A DNA stretch of 64,000 nucleotides from Macrotrachela quadricornifera (taxonomy: Eukaryota; Rotifera; Eurotatoria; Philodinida; Philodinidae): assembly GCA_022393335.1 (NCBI GenBank), contig JAJEKB010001368.1, positions 568,571 through 632,570 on the forward strand, written 5' to 3'. Of this stretch, positions 24,173 to 35,956 are shown piece by piece. Each line of letters starts with the position of its first letter. The first letter of the stretch is position 1. The position numbers and the translations under genes were made by a program. A model generated the notes under the pieces. It saw only the letters and a list, made by a program, of their open reading frames with translations. It did not search any database and was not told where the DNA came from.

Positions 24173-24600
24173 TTGCGTTTCGCATTTCTCATGAATTCAG
24201 AATTCAAGGAATTTATACATGTCTCTCTTTCAAAGAAAATGCTATATATGTTTCAACAGCACCGTGCTCCATGGCATACGTCTAAATTGGTAGATGAAAA
24301 ATTAGCGAAGATGAAGTTAAATATACCTGAATGGGTACCAAAGAGCTCGGTTTGAATCCGATCGAAATGTCGTGGTTAATTATTGATAAAAAACACTATA
24401 ATGAACATGTCTATACAAAAGAACCACTTAAAGAATGATTGAAGCAAAGAATGCAGCGATATTCATCAACAGTGTTGTTTCATTTTGATTGGTTCGATAC
24501 CAGACCGTATTCAGAAATGTTTAAAAGTCAAGCGTGGACACTTTATGTAATTATTAGAGGAGGTACCCACTGCAAAGAGAATATGGTTGAAGTTTTGTAT
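24173..24600 (+). pseudogene. Tc1/mariner transposase fragment, frameshifted
   Basis: The segment reads Y-M-F-Q-Q-H-R-A-P-W-H-T-S-K-L-V-D-E, the second catalytic-aspartate region of DDE_3 transposases (usual form FQQDNAPxHT; here D is replaced by H). I-P-E-W-V-P-K-S-S follows, then after a frameshift at about 24350 N-P-I-E-M-S-W-L-I-I, matching the usual P-D-L-N-P-I-E-N-L-W. A stop after E-P-L-K-E and a further open part to 24600 complete the C-terminal third. The N-terminal DNA-binding and first catalytic parts are missing. It is clearly inactive. Confidence 0.7.
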
Positions 24601-24738
24601 CTTCCACCCAACTTTTTCTGCTGTACATAACACGTCTTTTACAGGACTGTTCCTCGCTGTGGCTGAGCCATCTGCAACAGAAATTCTCTCGTCACGCCTG
24701 AAGTCTCCAGGACAGGACTTTTACTGGTGTGCGTCAGC

Positions 24739-24915
24739 CATCTTTCACAGAGCTTTTCCCGCCGTGCGTGCGGTATCTTTCACAAAGCATTTCCCACCAT
24801 GTATGGGGTATCTTTCACAGACCATTTCCTACTGTGTGCAGGATATCTTTCACAGAGCTTTTCCCGCCCTGCGTGGGGTATCTTTCACAGAACTTTTCCC
24901 GCTGTGCATAAGGCA
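24739..24915 (+). repeat. 35-bp minisatellite, five copies
   Basis: TCTTTCACAG recurs at 24741, 24776, 24811, 24846 and 24881, exactly 35 bases apart, followed each time by a variant of CTTTTCCCGCCGTGCGTG. Three overlapping open frames arise only because 35 is not a multiple of three and few stops are present. Weaker relatives extend upstream to about 24620. Confidence 0.85.
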
Positions 24916-25299
24916 ACTTCAGTGGGACTCTTCTCATCGGGCCCAAGCTGATACCCTCACTCGCATCCACTTTTGACACGATCACTCTCAAAATTGCACT
25001 GAACTGCATCATTTGATTAAAAAGTGAATAAAATCACAGTTTCTTATGACTTGGATGAGGTTTCACGCACGCCTTCCTTTCTCATCCCCAATCACTCTGC
25101 CGTCTTTCCTTAGCGCACTCAAGGAACTGATGCGGATAGTTCCGTGACGCTATCTCTTACGATGACTAAATACATAGCGAACAGACTCATCAGAATCTCG
25201 ATCTGTATTGATCACGACGAAATTTCACCCAACCCCTTCCACGAATCCCGTTTGGTGGTTCCAACTTCAAGATGACTTCCCTCAGAAGCTAAGGAAGTA

Positions 25300-26274
25300 A
25301 CGGGTTGATCGAAAGTTTTGAGATGAAATGTTTGCTCCTTTTTGGTCCACTTGAAAGTGTTTCAGACGAGTCGAAACCTATAGATTAGAACTAGAATTTT
25401 GTGCTCTTTCTGAATATGGGCTTAGAAATTTCGTGTCAGTTTTTGATCAAGAGTGGTGAGGAAATCTTTGAAAGGCTTAAAAAATTAGTTTGGATAAAAA
25501 ATTGTTTCCCACTTTTTTATATTTTAACTATTGAGATTTGAAACCAATAGTCGAAACCTTTATTACTCTACCAATGGGTAGAGTAAAATCTGCTCTACAA
25601 AATGTGCTATTTGAGTTTTTTTGGTTGTTAGGCAAGGTACCTCAATTTTCGTTTTTCCTACACTCTCATTTTTGAGAAATCGACTTTTTGATCAAAAGGC
25701 ATTTTACGTTACAAGGAGTTCCTGACAAAATACATACAACTTCATTTGTGTAAAAGCTACAAATTAATTCAATATGACATTTTGTAAAGAAGTGTCCGCT
25801 CTACAAAACTAGCGTGTCTGGTACATTTTAGCATCTTTCCAGGGGTGCATAAATGGGTTAGCTAAAACCTGTTTGTGCCTCGTCCAACTTAGTTTTTCAC
25901 GTCTTGCAAAGATTCTTTCGTTGCTCTTGAACAAAAACAGATACAAAACTTCTAAGTCCATATTTAGAAAGAGCACAAAATTCTGATTCTAACCTATATC
26001 TTTTGACTCGTTTAAAATACTTTCAAGCAGGCTAAAATGCACAAACAATGTGCTCAAAAATTCCGGCTTACACGTTTTGTCCCAATGAATTTTTCAAACC
26101 TTTCGAAGACTCCTTCACCACTCTCGAACAAAAAATGATGTAGAATTTCTAAGTCCCTATTCAGAAAGAGCACAAAATTCTGGTTTTAATCCATAGGTTT
26201 CAACTCATCAGAAATACTTTCAAGTGGACCAAAAATGAGCAAACATTTTGTCTCAAAACTTTCGATCAACCCGT
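25300..26274. mobile_element. Foldback/MITE-like element, about 975 bp, long inverted ends
   Basis: The left end ACGGGTTGATCGAAAGTTTT is matched in reverse at 26274 (CTTTCGATCAACCCGT), with TA outside both ends. The arms are about 180 bases, with blocks such as GAGCACAAAATTCT on the right against AGAATTTTGTGCTC on the left. A third, diverged copy in the right-arm orientation lies at 25880-26050. No coding capacity is seen. Confidence 0.65.
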
Positions 26275-26677
26275 TAGTGTGGAAACTTTTGTAACGCTAG
26301 CTATCACATGGACTGAAAGCATATCGAACAGATAAACGTTCTAGTTTAAATACATAGATAAGTCATCGTTGTGAATCAAGGAAACGCTTGTATACATATT
26401 TTTCTCTTATGACCTATTAGAAACCTTCGATTTTCACATTTAGACATAAGAATCTTCGATACAAAATGAATAATCTGAGAATCATAAGAGATTCGCTAAA
26501 TTTCTGAAATATTCATACAAATTTCATTGCCATATGACATGGATGAAGTTTCATCCAAACACTCCACCCTACTCTTATTAATCGTAACAGCACTTTATAA
26601 AGCTACCGCAGCATTCATAAAACCACCGTGGAAAGTTTGGTAGAGTTAGCTAACACACTACTATATGGGCGAGATTT

Positions 26678-26727
26678 CACCCACACCCACCCACACCCAC
26701 CCACCCAATACCCACCTCACACCCTCG
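26678..26727. repeat. C-rich CCCACA/CCCAC tract resembling bdelloid telomere repeat
   Basis: The sequence is built of CACCCACACCCAC units; on the other strand this is GTGGGTGTGGGTG. The bdelloid telomeric repeat has been reported as TGTGGG, so this is a short, impure interstitial match. It lies in a region of repeats whose copies share GGAAAGTTTGG and AGCGAACAGAC blocks (25160, 26310, 26630, 26770). Chance simple-sequence expansion is equally possible. Confidence 0.45.
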
Positions 26728-27941
26728 GTGGGTGACCCGGCTATGACCTTCCTCCGAGCCTGGAGATGCACCATGGAAAGTTTGGTGATCGCAGCTTTTG
26801 CAGGGACTGAATGCATAGCGAACAGACAGACAAACATTCTTCTTTATATATATAGATATAGTTTGTCTTATTTGTTTATGAAATAACATGAAGAATAATA
26901 AAAAGTGTCTTAAACTTTTGTCTATAGGAAAAAAATTGTATTTCACTATATGTTATCACTTAACAACAAACTTGACTGAATATGAATGGACTATGTAAGC
27001 TTCAATCCTAATCACATGTATGTATATAAGGATAATTATTTTGTATTACCTTCATGAAAAAATCAAAAAAAATAAAAAATATCTTAAACTTTTGCTCTCC
27101 ATTTTACTAAAAATTGTTTCCCTAAAAAATTAGAACAGTTGGAAAATGTGAAATAATATATCCGATGCAGTTTTTCATACTCTTTCAAATAAGATGTTTC
27201 CCCACATTATACAATGTGGCTTGACTTCATAAAATGAAGAATACTAAAATTTAGCTCATTTCCCCGAAGTTTGAAGGATGGTTCAATTGAAATGCCTATA
27301 ACTCGCTGAAGGTAAGAAATAAAATTGTAAAAAAATTCATCAGCACATTTTTTCACGTAGAATCGAATAAAATAGAAAAAAAGTGGATGTTAGAAAAAAT
27401 AATATTATAGCCATCATCGACATCATCATATATTCTCCCTTCATAATATTTAAGCCTTTTAATAGTTTCCCTATCTCGGACGAAACCGCTCATAATTGCT
27501 ATTCTCAATCTCAATTATTACATATTTGAAATACAATAATTATGTCAATTAATATGGCTATGATGGTGTGCCTGTAATCGAATCTCTCTCCCAGCCAATA
27601 TATCATTCAACACAACAATAAACATCCGTTGTCACCCGTTCGACACGTAATTTAATCAAAATTATCTGCACATACACAAGTTGTTCTAGTCATTACCAGA
27701 TGATGGAAATGGAAATGTTCATGTTCTACTTTGATGATAGAATAATGGCTGAATTACTATAAATTCTTTTGGCTCAACTAGAACGTTGAAGTTTTAGAGT
27801 ATGTCTTACATTAGTGATAGACTTTGACAGTATTATACTATTCCTACTTGTTCATATTATGAAATATACTAATTAGAAGTTGGATTCTATGCTTCACTTT
27901 GGAATATGTTAATTACAAAGTTCAGTTCTGTGCTTAATTAA

Positions 27942-28199
27942 CACATTTGAGGTGATGTGACCCATTGGTGGGCTACATGGTATAGAATGAGAAAAATATT
28001 ATTTCACTATGTATCACTATTATTTCAAACAACAAATATAACTAATTTCATACCAAATTAATTTCCATTTGACACGCTTTAATTTGGTATAAAATTAGTT
28101 ATATTTGTTATTTAAAATAACAGTGATACTTACTAAAATAATATTTTTCTCACTCTATATCGTGTAGCTCAGCAGTGGGTCACATTGCCTCGAATGTGT
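27942..28199. mobile_element. Foldback MITE, about 258 bp
   Basis: The left half from CACATTTGAGGTGATGTGAC and the right half, read as reverse complement from CACATTCGAGGCAATGTGAC, match over about 115 bases, including AACAAATATAACTAATTT. The loop is short, near 28060. The whole can fold into one long hairpin. There is no clear target duplication longer than TA/TAA. Confidence 0.75.
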
Positions 28200-28279
28200 A
28201 AAATATCCATATGACTTAATGACCAGAAGCGAGATCACACTATGGGTTATATTAAGATTCATATATACCTTTCAAATAA

Positions 28280-29115
28280 TGAACTCAGAAAAAATGATGG
28301 CTGTATCAATAAGTAAAAGATAGTTAACGACTAGTTCACAAAATATGATGACTATATCAATTTTTCTTTTTGATTTTTCTTTTTCTGTGCTTATTAATAT
28401 GCAACCTTATTTTTCGATTTCTCTTTCGTTCTTCATTTTTCTTTTTTGTGCTTATTACTATACACAGTTCTAATGAGTGTTTTAATAATAAAATAAATAT
28501 GACACGAAACGAGTCAGCAAATGAAACGTTGTATTTTATTTGTTAATAGAAAGCACTTACTCAAAACAAGATATTAGTTTCATTTCAACTTGATGGCTTA
28601 CGGAAAAGCAAAGGTTCAAATCAGCAGATTGAAGTTATCTTTACTTTGTCAAGAGATAAGTCTCTTTTTCGATTGAACCTTCACTCTCAAGGTAATCTAT
28701 GTGACTTTTTTTTCGATTATGGTAGACACTTGCTATATACAAAAAATAACGATCAATCTCAACGTGTCACATGTCACTATCTGTAAATATTGATAGCTGA
28801 AGAAAAAACAAAACTCAAATAGACTTGGTCTGAACGGAAAATAATTCATGCGTAAGAAGCAAAAAAAAACGGAGACGAGAATATAAAAATGAGTGATTCA
28901 GTAGCAAATTGTATATCATTTGCAAATCATTTCTTCTCTTCGAAGTATGTAAGTAAACTGATTGAATTTTTTTTCTTATATAATATAAGTAATTGTGTGA
29001 ACACAAACAGTCCGCTATGAATAATTGTATGTGAAATACAATAAAAGTATAAGATGCGAGATACATCGGAAGCTCCTACAAGAAAGGAAGATATGGTAGC
29101 TTTGATGTACTATGA
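28280..29115 (-). repeat. Dispersed repeat, copy 1 (inverted relative to 63.2-64.0 kb)
   Basis: The whole block matches the reverse complement of about 63175-64000 with only scattered differences; TGAACTCAGAAAAAATGATG at its left edge pairs with the last bases of the window. It encodes no convincing protein. Since the second copy runs off the window, the true length is unknown. It may be a transposon or part of a larger inverted duplication. Confidence 0.75.
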
Positions 29116-29124
29116 AAAAATGTA

Positions 29125-29560
29125 GGTTAATAAACGCTTAAATGGTTTATGAAAGTGCAAGGTATAATAAACCGTTACAAAGAGTATATGAAAATTACAT
29201 AAACGCTTATGTAAACCATTCGTGAACGTTTCGAACATGATTTATCATATAAAGAAATTATTAAGTATAATCTACCGAAGACTTTATCAAACGGTACCCG
29301 AATCTCATAAACTCTTCGAGGATTTATTACAGGTTGCACTTTCATAAACTCTTCGCAAGGGTTTATGAGTTACATATTCTCTAACATATATCCTCAGTAG
29401 GGTTTATCAGAATCAAAGAGTTTAGAGTAGGACGTTATATAAGGATTTACTGGAGAAAAAAAGTTTATCGAAGGGTTTAGGAATGGATTGTTAAGTGTCA
29501 AACAGTGCATGGAGGCGATTTACAGGATGCAAGGGTTTTATGTAATGGTTTATAATAGAA
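29125..29560. repeat. Region of short AAGGGTTTA / AAACGC-type repeats
   Basis: Variants of AAGGGTTTATG, TAAACGCTTA and AAACTCTTCG recur in both orientations, suggesting a decayed foldback element. Boundaries are vague and no coding sequence is present. Confidence 0.35.
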
Positions 29561-29645
29561 ATTATGAACTAAAGATGAATGAATAGAACATCTTGTAGAT
29601 AAAAAAAAATTCGATTCTACGAAACTGCAAGTGAATAGTGAGTAA

Positions 29646-29809
29646 TAGATGTGTGACAGTTCATCAGTTCTAGAACTGGTTCTTTTTTCAAGAACTGGGT
29701 GGAGGGACCAATTCTTTTTCTGAGAATTGGGTGAAGTGACCAGTTTTTTTCAAAAGAACTGTTTATTTGAACCAGTTCAGTTCCCTAATCGGGAATTGTC
29801 ATACGTCTA
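29646..29809. mobile_element. hAT-type MITE, 164 bp, 8-bp target duplication
   Basis: The ends TAGATGTGTGACAGTTC and (inverted) TAGACGTATGACAATTC match at 14 of 17 positions. The flanks GTGAGTAA (29638-29645) and GTGTGTAA (29810-29817) agree at 7 of 8 positions. The interior is made of alternating AGAACTGG and CCAGTTC blocks. Ends starting TAG and an 8-bp duplication point to hAT mobilisation. Confidence 0.7.
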
Positions 29810-30964
29810 GTGTGTAATGACTGTATGTTATAGAAGAAAAAATATAATCATTAAATTCCAGTGAACTATAACGAATAGACAGCATATCTCATGGAAGAAA
29901 AAAATAGTAGTTATTGAATTCAAATAAAGTGTAAGCAAAGTAGCACTTTATTTAATGGATGAAAAAACAAATAACAAATGGTTGAGACTAAATTTCTGGT
30001 GTTTTGAAACTATGATATGATTAACTATTTAATCTTATTTAAAAAATCAAGTAAAACATTGAATAGGGCAAACAAAGCTTTACATTTTCATATAGAAAAC
30101 TAAGTTAGTATATGCTCTATTGGAATTGGAAATCTCGAAGATTTGATATTGGTCAAAAAGCACCATTGCTCATTGACCTACTTTTTGAAAAAAAGGATCA
30201 AAATGACCAAACAGAATACTTTGATTTCGAGAAGTAACTTCTATTTTTTATCATTCGAAATAGAATAATCTTATTCTAGGAACATTAGTTGATAATAAAA
30301 TTCATACAGTTGATTGATTTTCCATGATCGTTGAATATATTTATTGACTCTGCAGAAATTTTTTAAAACAATCGAGTTGCTCAGAGTAACAAGTGTACTT
30401 CTCGCATGGATTGATCGTTCACTAAATAGTTTATCGAAACCTCATTTGTATGAGTTTCTTAACTAAACACAAACTTCTAACTCAAACAGACAGTATAAAC
30501 TATTTTCTAGTTCTTATGAAAGTCTTTCAGACCTATGCCTCATCATATCGCACATTTATTCTTGATATCGCTGGTATACCGCGTTATTTGAAAATACCGA
30601 CGATTTACCGGCGGTAGCTCTTAAACTCTCCGGTTCTCATTGTAAACGCTCACAAAGGCCCTTTTTTTTTATCAGAATCGCAATGTTTTAATAAATAAAA
30701 TTCATAATTACCGAGAAAGAAACCGGTTTTTCATATATTTTACTTATTAAATTTTTTGCAGCTCCCTCTTTAATAAAAAAATGATCTCGAGATTGGGACT
30801 AATTTGTGCTCTATAGCTGGTACAGGTAGCTCAAGCGCATCGACAATATATAGTGCCACCGAAACCAGAGCGATTTTGAGTTTTAACAGACTTTAAAAAT
30901 ATTCAGTGGTTTAAACATAAGCTATTACGATGTTCCATTTTCCTGCTACTAAGAGCGCATCATT

Positions 30965-31362
30965 TGAGTGATGGTGAACCCTCTTGAAGAGCGCTTATGG
31001 ATTCTCAGGGCGTCTGGTGCTGCGTGCGGCACTAGGATGGCGTCCCCAGGGACCAGAAGCCATTAAGTCTCATGCTCGGGCTAGTAACCCTAGCATAGGA
31101 CATTAAACAATTCATGACTACAGAAAAAGAACAAATCAAACTTCTTACTACAACCAGAGTAATACTTTTTGGATCATGGAATGTCAGATCGAGTTATCGG
31201 GTCTCTAAACGCGAACTTATTGTTCGTCATCTAAAATGGTATCAAATTCAAATAGCAGCACTAACTGAAACAAAGATACCAGATTCGGGTGTTTGTGTAG
31301 TAAACGGATATACATATGTACATTTATGTATTCTGGTTTACCTTCTCTTTGAGTGGGGGTGA
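30965..31362 (+). mobile_element. LINE fragment: 5' region and start of the endonuclease domain
   Basis: The frame from ATG 31114 reads V-I-L-F-G-S-W-N-V-R-S-S-Y-R-V, then E-L-I-V-R-H-L, then Q-I-A-A-L-T-E-T-K-I-P-D-S-G and V-V-N-G-Y. This is the N-terminus of the apurinic-type endonuclease of non-LTR retrotransposon ORF2, including the catalytic W-N and E-T-K sites. Homology ends near 31310; the rest of the endonuclease and the reverse transcriptase are absent. A GC-richer untranslated leader precedes the start. Loss of the 3' part, rather than usual 5' truncation, implies a later deletion or insertion. Confidence 0.75.
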
Positions 31363-31629
31363 GAGTGAAAGCTCGAGATCCTAGTACAACCCATATACTC
31401 ATAGATGAATACATGTGAATACACATTTGTTGGGGTTATGTTCAGAAAAATGTTGATACAAGTTGTATTTGTATTCATCCATATCTTTACAGGCCAGCAC
31501 ATGCTGATACATAAATTCTAGAGCTCTAAGTTTTGGAAATAGATATGTGGTTGACAGTACATACCATTAGATATGAATTCATGTCAGTACATATGAAAAG
31601 TAAATTCTAGAATTTTAGGTAGTGAGAGT

Positions 31630-31965
31630 ACATGAATATATTAATTAAAATAAGAAGTATACGTAGTTGATCCAGTTTTTATAAATTGAAATTAAACTAG
31701 AGCTTTCGATCCATGTGAGAGTCATTGGCAGTAGTAATAATGTTGAAGTTGCAATGGTTGATTGAAACGACTTCTGCGACTACAATTTAGTGTTACAAAT
31801 TCAATAAATATGAATAAACATAGGATTTGTATATATACAAATAAAATGTATTACTTCTATCGATGACTCTCAGATGAGTCAAAAGCTCTAGTTTGATTTC
31901 AATTTATAAGAACAGAATCAACTACATGTACTTCTTATTTTAATTAATATATTTTATATAAATTT
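31630..31965. repeat. Inverted repeat with about 100-base arms
   Basis: 31630-31735 (TTAATTAAAATAAGAAGTA, then GTTGATCCAG, then AACTAGAGCTTT) is repeated inverted at 31862-31960. The loop is about 125 bases. It looks like a decayed foldback MITE; no target duplication was seen. Confidence 0.6.
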
Positions 31966-33113
31966 TATGTTTATTCATATTTATTGGGAGTATATGAGTT
32001 GTTGGCAGTACATATCGATGCACCGATACATATCAGTATATATCGGCACATGTCAGTACATACAGAAAAGTGAATTCTAGAGTTCTGGTTTTTTTAGCAG
32101 TATATATGTTGTAACTAGTATGTGCACATGTTCTGCGAAGGAGTAGCAGATGCCAATATATGATAAACTAAAATATGTGATTGTGCTGTGAAGGGAAGTT
32201 GTTTCGCTGTATATTATGTATCCATATTCGCGCACCTCACATTCGTTCCTCGTTCTTCTGTTCTATGGCTCTTTTTATTACTTATGTGATTACTCACCAC
32301 GACAAAGAAAGAAAGAGAAAAAGCAATAAATTGAACAATGTCTATTGAACTTATTTCGTCTGGTTCCACGAACGTTTGTTTTCTCGTTTGAACATTAGTC
32401 TTTTTCCTGTTCATTTCACATTTCTCCATTCAGATAATATTTGTCTGACTGCCTTTTTAATTTCATACTTGTGATTTTTTCTGTCGTTGAAGGAAGAAAG
32501 ATAAAATGTGAATTTCGTTTTAATTAATTATTTTATAGAAACGATGTAAGAATCTTTAATACATAATGAAAAAGTATAAGAATCATCTAGAAATAAATTG
32601 CACTCAGTCAGTATACTTTCCTCTCCTTTTGAAACTATCAAAAACTTCAATCTTACACCAATAGACATAATTTCAAGCCCTATAAAATGTGATATTTATT
32701 TCAAAAAGCATCCTATTTCTATTGCATTGTATTATTCGATAAATTCAATCAGTCCAACCGACAATATTACGACGCATGAACGCAAGTCGACACTTCTTGA
32801 TAGCTTGCTTTATTGGACTAGTCCGTTTCAGTCTGCTCATTATACGTCTCCAATCCATTTGAGGATGAGCGTGGATGAGAATAAAGAAAAGACTTACTCT
32901 CATCCTCACCTACTCTCAACAGAAAATCTTATCTATTATGTACAAATATCTAAAGCTGTTTGTCTGTTTGCATTGTGATTCTATTTTCAGATTTTCTACA
33001 TTTACTTCACACGTATACTCAACTCTGATAATTGATCATTTGATTGCTTATCACCATATAAAAATTGCACACTTGTGTATTTTACAGTGACAACATTCCC
33101 TATTAGGAATAAG

Positions 33114-34653
33114 ATGTATGAAAAGCAAGCAGTGCCATTATCTCCGAACTCTGTGATCCCAATTACAAAGTGCACACATGGTCTTGCATCATTTTCTCAG
33201 CAACGAGTCTGGTTCAACGTGCAAGAATATTCCGATTCGTCGACATTACCTGCTCACCATAATATTGTTTTGCCTCTATCGATCAAACATGGTTCGATAT
33301 CGATTAAAGATATTCGTGCAGCCATCAAGGTCCTAATTGAACGATATGAGGTCTTTCGGACAGCTATTCAACTCAATCGAGACATCAGTCAACTCGAACA
33401 AATGATCCAACCTGTTGTTGATGACAACAGCTACTCATTTCAAGTGACATACAGTGTTCAGTCAGAAGAGACAATCGATGCGTTGCTAACAGCTGAATTG
33501 TGCATTAAGTTTGCCCAGATTGATCGTGGCTTAGTCCTTCGATGTCATCTCATCACAATGAATCCAGACAATGCTGAATATTTACAGTCTGGAGACTTGA
33601 TAGTCTTTACAATTCATTTAGTAGCGTTTGATATCAACTCTGTTGGTCCTTTTCTAGATTCATTCATACAAGCATATGATCTTAAAAAAGTCTTGGAAAA
33701 TTCAACACGATATCTTGATTTTGCCGTGTATGAGCTTGGACAATTGAGCGATCCGAATCAGAACTCGAAAATGAATCAAGCAATACTTTTCTGGTCAACA
33801 TTGATGGATGATTACGATTGGAATCAGAAGTATTCGTTTCCCATGACGCATGCAACAAATCCAAAGACAGGCTCTCACCGAAGTTATTCCGTTGCCTTCA
33901 CTCTAGAATCAAGCATTGTGAACACTCAAATGCGGTTCGCTTCGTTGAAAAATATTACTATGTTTGAATTAAATTTGGCATGCTACTTTATCTTTCTTTA
34001 CAAACTCGGTCTTGGTCAAAAAGACTATTTGTGTGTGGTTAGTTCATCAGATAATCGTCCATTGGACGAGATGAAATCAATGATTGGCATGTTCATCAAC
34101 CTTCTACCTTACCGGATCAAAATCGAATCAGACAAATCTTTTGTTCATTTAGTGCATCAAATACATCTTTTAAATGTTGACATACTCAAAAATGCTCAAT
34201 TACCATATCAACAAATTGTTAATAGCAGTTCGTCAATACTGAGGGTTCCGTTTCGTTTCCAATATGAAACACACGTATCATCGTTTCGATATGGAGACAT
34301 AATCGAGCGAAACACAAGAGATGGAACATTAAATTTTTATGTCGATCCAAAACGTTTAAGTTACATTGATAACATTAGAGATGATCTTTCACTAATTATG
34401 ACTCATGATGATCATGAATCAACAACACATTGTATATTAACATGTTCAGCCAATTGGTGTGACGACAAGACATTGTCTATGATGGTTCAGCGTTTTCATC
34501 ATCTTTTAAGTAAAATCTTCACTTTTAACATGATTACTGACCAATATGATCAAACTCTTCAGCCAATTACTAAGCTATCTTCTCTTCTTCCAGAAGAAAT
34601 GAATGAAATACAAGAAATAGTCTTCCAACGGCTATTTGATATTGTCAATATAG
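33114..34653 (+). CDS. NRPS condensation domain, first module, degenerate active site
   Basis: One exon encodes a C domain of about 510 residues, either from ATG 33114 or from an acceptor at 33081-33087 (TTTTACAG). Visible are motif C1 (L-A-S-F-S-Q-Q-R-V-W-F), R-Y-E-V-F-R-T-A, and the C5-like M-I-G-M-F-I-N-L-L-P-Y-R. It ends in the usual C-to-A linker (S-S-L-L-P-E-E-M-N-E-I) and a GTATGT donor at 34654. C domains form the peptide bond with the motif HHxxxDG; here it reads H-L-V-A-F-D-I, so the second histidine and the glycine are lost and catalysis is doubtful. The expected A domain does not follow; instead foldback repeats begin at 34790. It belongs with the module at 42.2 kb, but the join is broken. 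Confidence 0.75.
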
Positions 34654-34789
34654 GTATGTCATCCATTCATAGTTGTAGCAGAGGGCTTACAAGGAAATTA
34701 ATAAGAAGAAAATGTCTCTCTCGATTCTGAATGCATGATCAATTGACAATTGAAGTTTAACTAGCTAAAACTCTGCAGAGCATAATAAT

Positions 34790-35956
34790 TTGAGCAGTCA
34801 TCCTATTCCCAAAAGTTACACATTCCTGCAATTGCTTGCACTTCCAAACTCGATATCACTCGATGCAGGAATTGCATTCAATCTATCTCTATCAACATCA
34901 TGCAATTCCTGCATTTCCTGCATTTCCTGCAATTGCACATCTATATGGAGTAAGTGAAGGATGAGCCTCGAGATCTATCGAATTGCACACGGAATTCCTG
35001 CAATTCTTGCACATTCCTACATTTCCTGCATTTCCTGCAATTGCACATCTATATGGAGTAAGTGAAGGATGAGCCTCGAGATCTATCGAGTTGCACACGG
35101 AATTCCTGCAATTCCTGCAATTCTTGCACATTCCTGCATTTCCTGCAATTGCACATCTATATGGAGTAAATGAAGGATGAACTTGGAGATCTGATAAATT
35201 GCACACGGAATTCCTGCAATTCCTGCAATTCCTGCATTTCCTGCATTTCCTGCAATTCCTGCATTTCCTGCAATTCCTGCAATTCCTGCATTTCCTGCAA
35301 TTCCTGCAATTCCTGCATTTCCTGCAATTCCTGCATTTCCTGCAATTCCTGCAATTCCTGCATTTCCTGCAATTGAACATCTAGATTGATTAACTTATAG
35401 ATCAGCCTAGGGGTATGAGGGTGAGAGTGAGGGTGAGGGTGAGAATCTCCAGGCTCATCCTTCACTTACTCCATATAGATGTGCAATTGCAGGAAATGCA
35501 GGAATATGCAAGAATTGCAGGAATTGCAGGAAATGCAGGAATTGCAGGAAATGCAGGAAATGCAGGAATGTGCAAGAATTGCAGGAATTGCAGGAAATGC
35601 AGGAATGTGCAAGAATTGCAGGAATTGCAGGAATTCCGTGTGCAATTCGATAGATCTCGAGGCTCATCCTTCACTTACTCCATATAGATGTGCAATTGCA
35701 GGAAATGCAGGAAATGCAGGAATTGCAGGAATTCCGTGTGCAACTCGATAGATCTCTAGCCTCATCCTTCATTTACTCCATATAGATGTGCAATTGCAGA
35801 AAATGCAGGAATGTGCAGGAATTGCAGGAATTGCAGGAATTCCGTGTGCAATTCAGTAGATACGTCAATTGATGCTTTAGTTAATATATATATACAGATA
35901 TGTAATTGCAGCAAGTGCAGGAATGTGGTACTTTGGGGAATAGGAAGCATCCTCAA
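34790..35956. mobile_element. Minisatellite-armed foldback element, 1.17 kb
   Basis: The left end TTGAGCAGTCATCCTATTCC and the inverted right end TTGAGGATGCTTCCTATTCC match. The left arm is an array of TTCCTGCAA and TTCCTGCAT units; the right arm is the same array in reverse. Longer blocks recur in both arms (ATCTATATGGAGTAAGTGAA and AATTCCTGCAATTC with GGAATTCC between). The centre, 35380-35470, holds a G-rich GGGTGAG tract. All open frames here merely translate the repeats. The same terminus occurs at 56858-57388. Confidence 0.75.

Noticed and set aside
24587..24976. Overlapping open frames of up to 129 codons
   Set aside because: They translate the 35-bp minisatellite in three frames with no start context or conserved character.
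34890..35760. Long open frames rich in C-R-N or L-Q-E repeats on both strands
   Set aside because: They are translations of the TTCCTGCAA minisatellite in every frame; reading opens only because the unit lacks stop codons.
34800..35940. CRISPR-like array
   Set aside because: The units are 9-14 bases with no unique spacers, arranged as mirrored arms in a eukaryotic foldback element.
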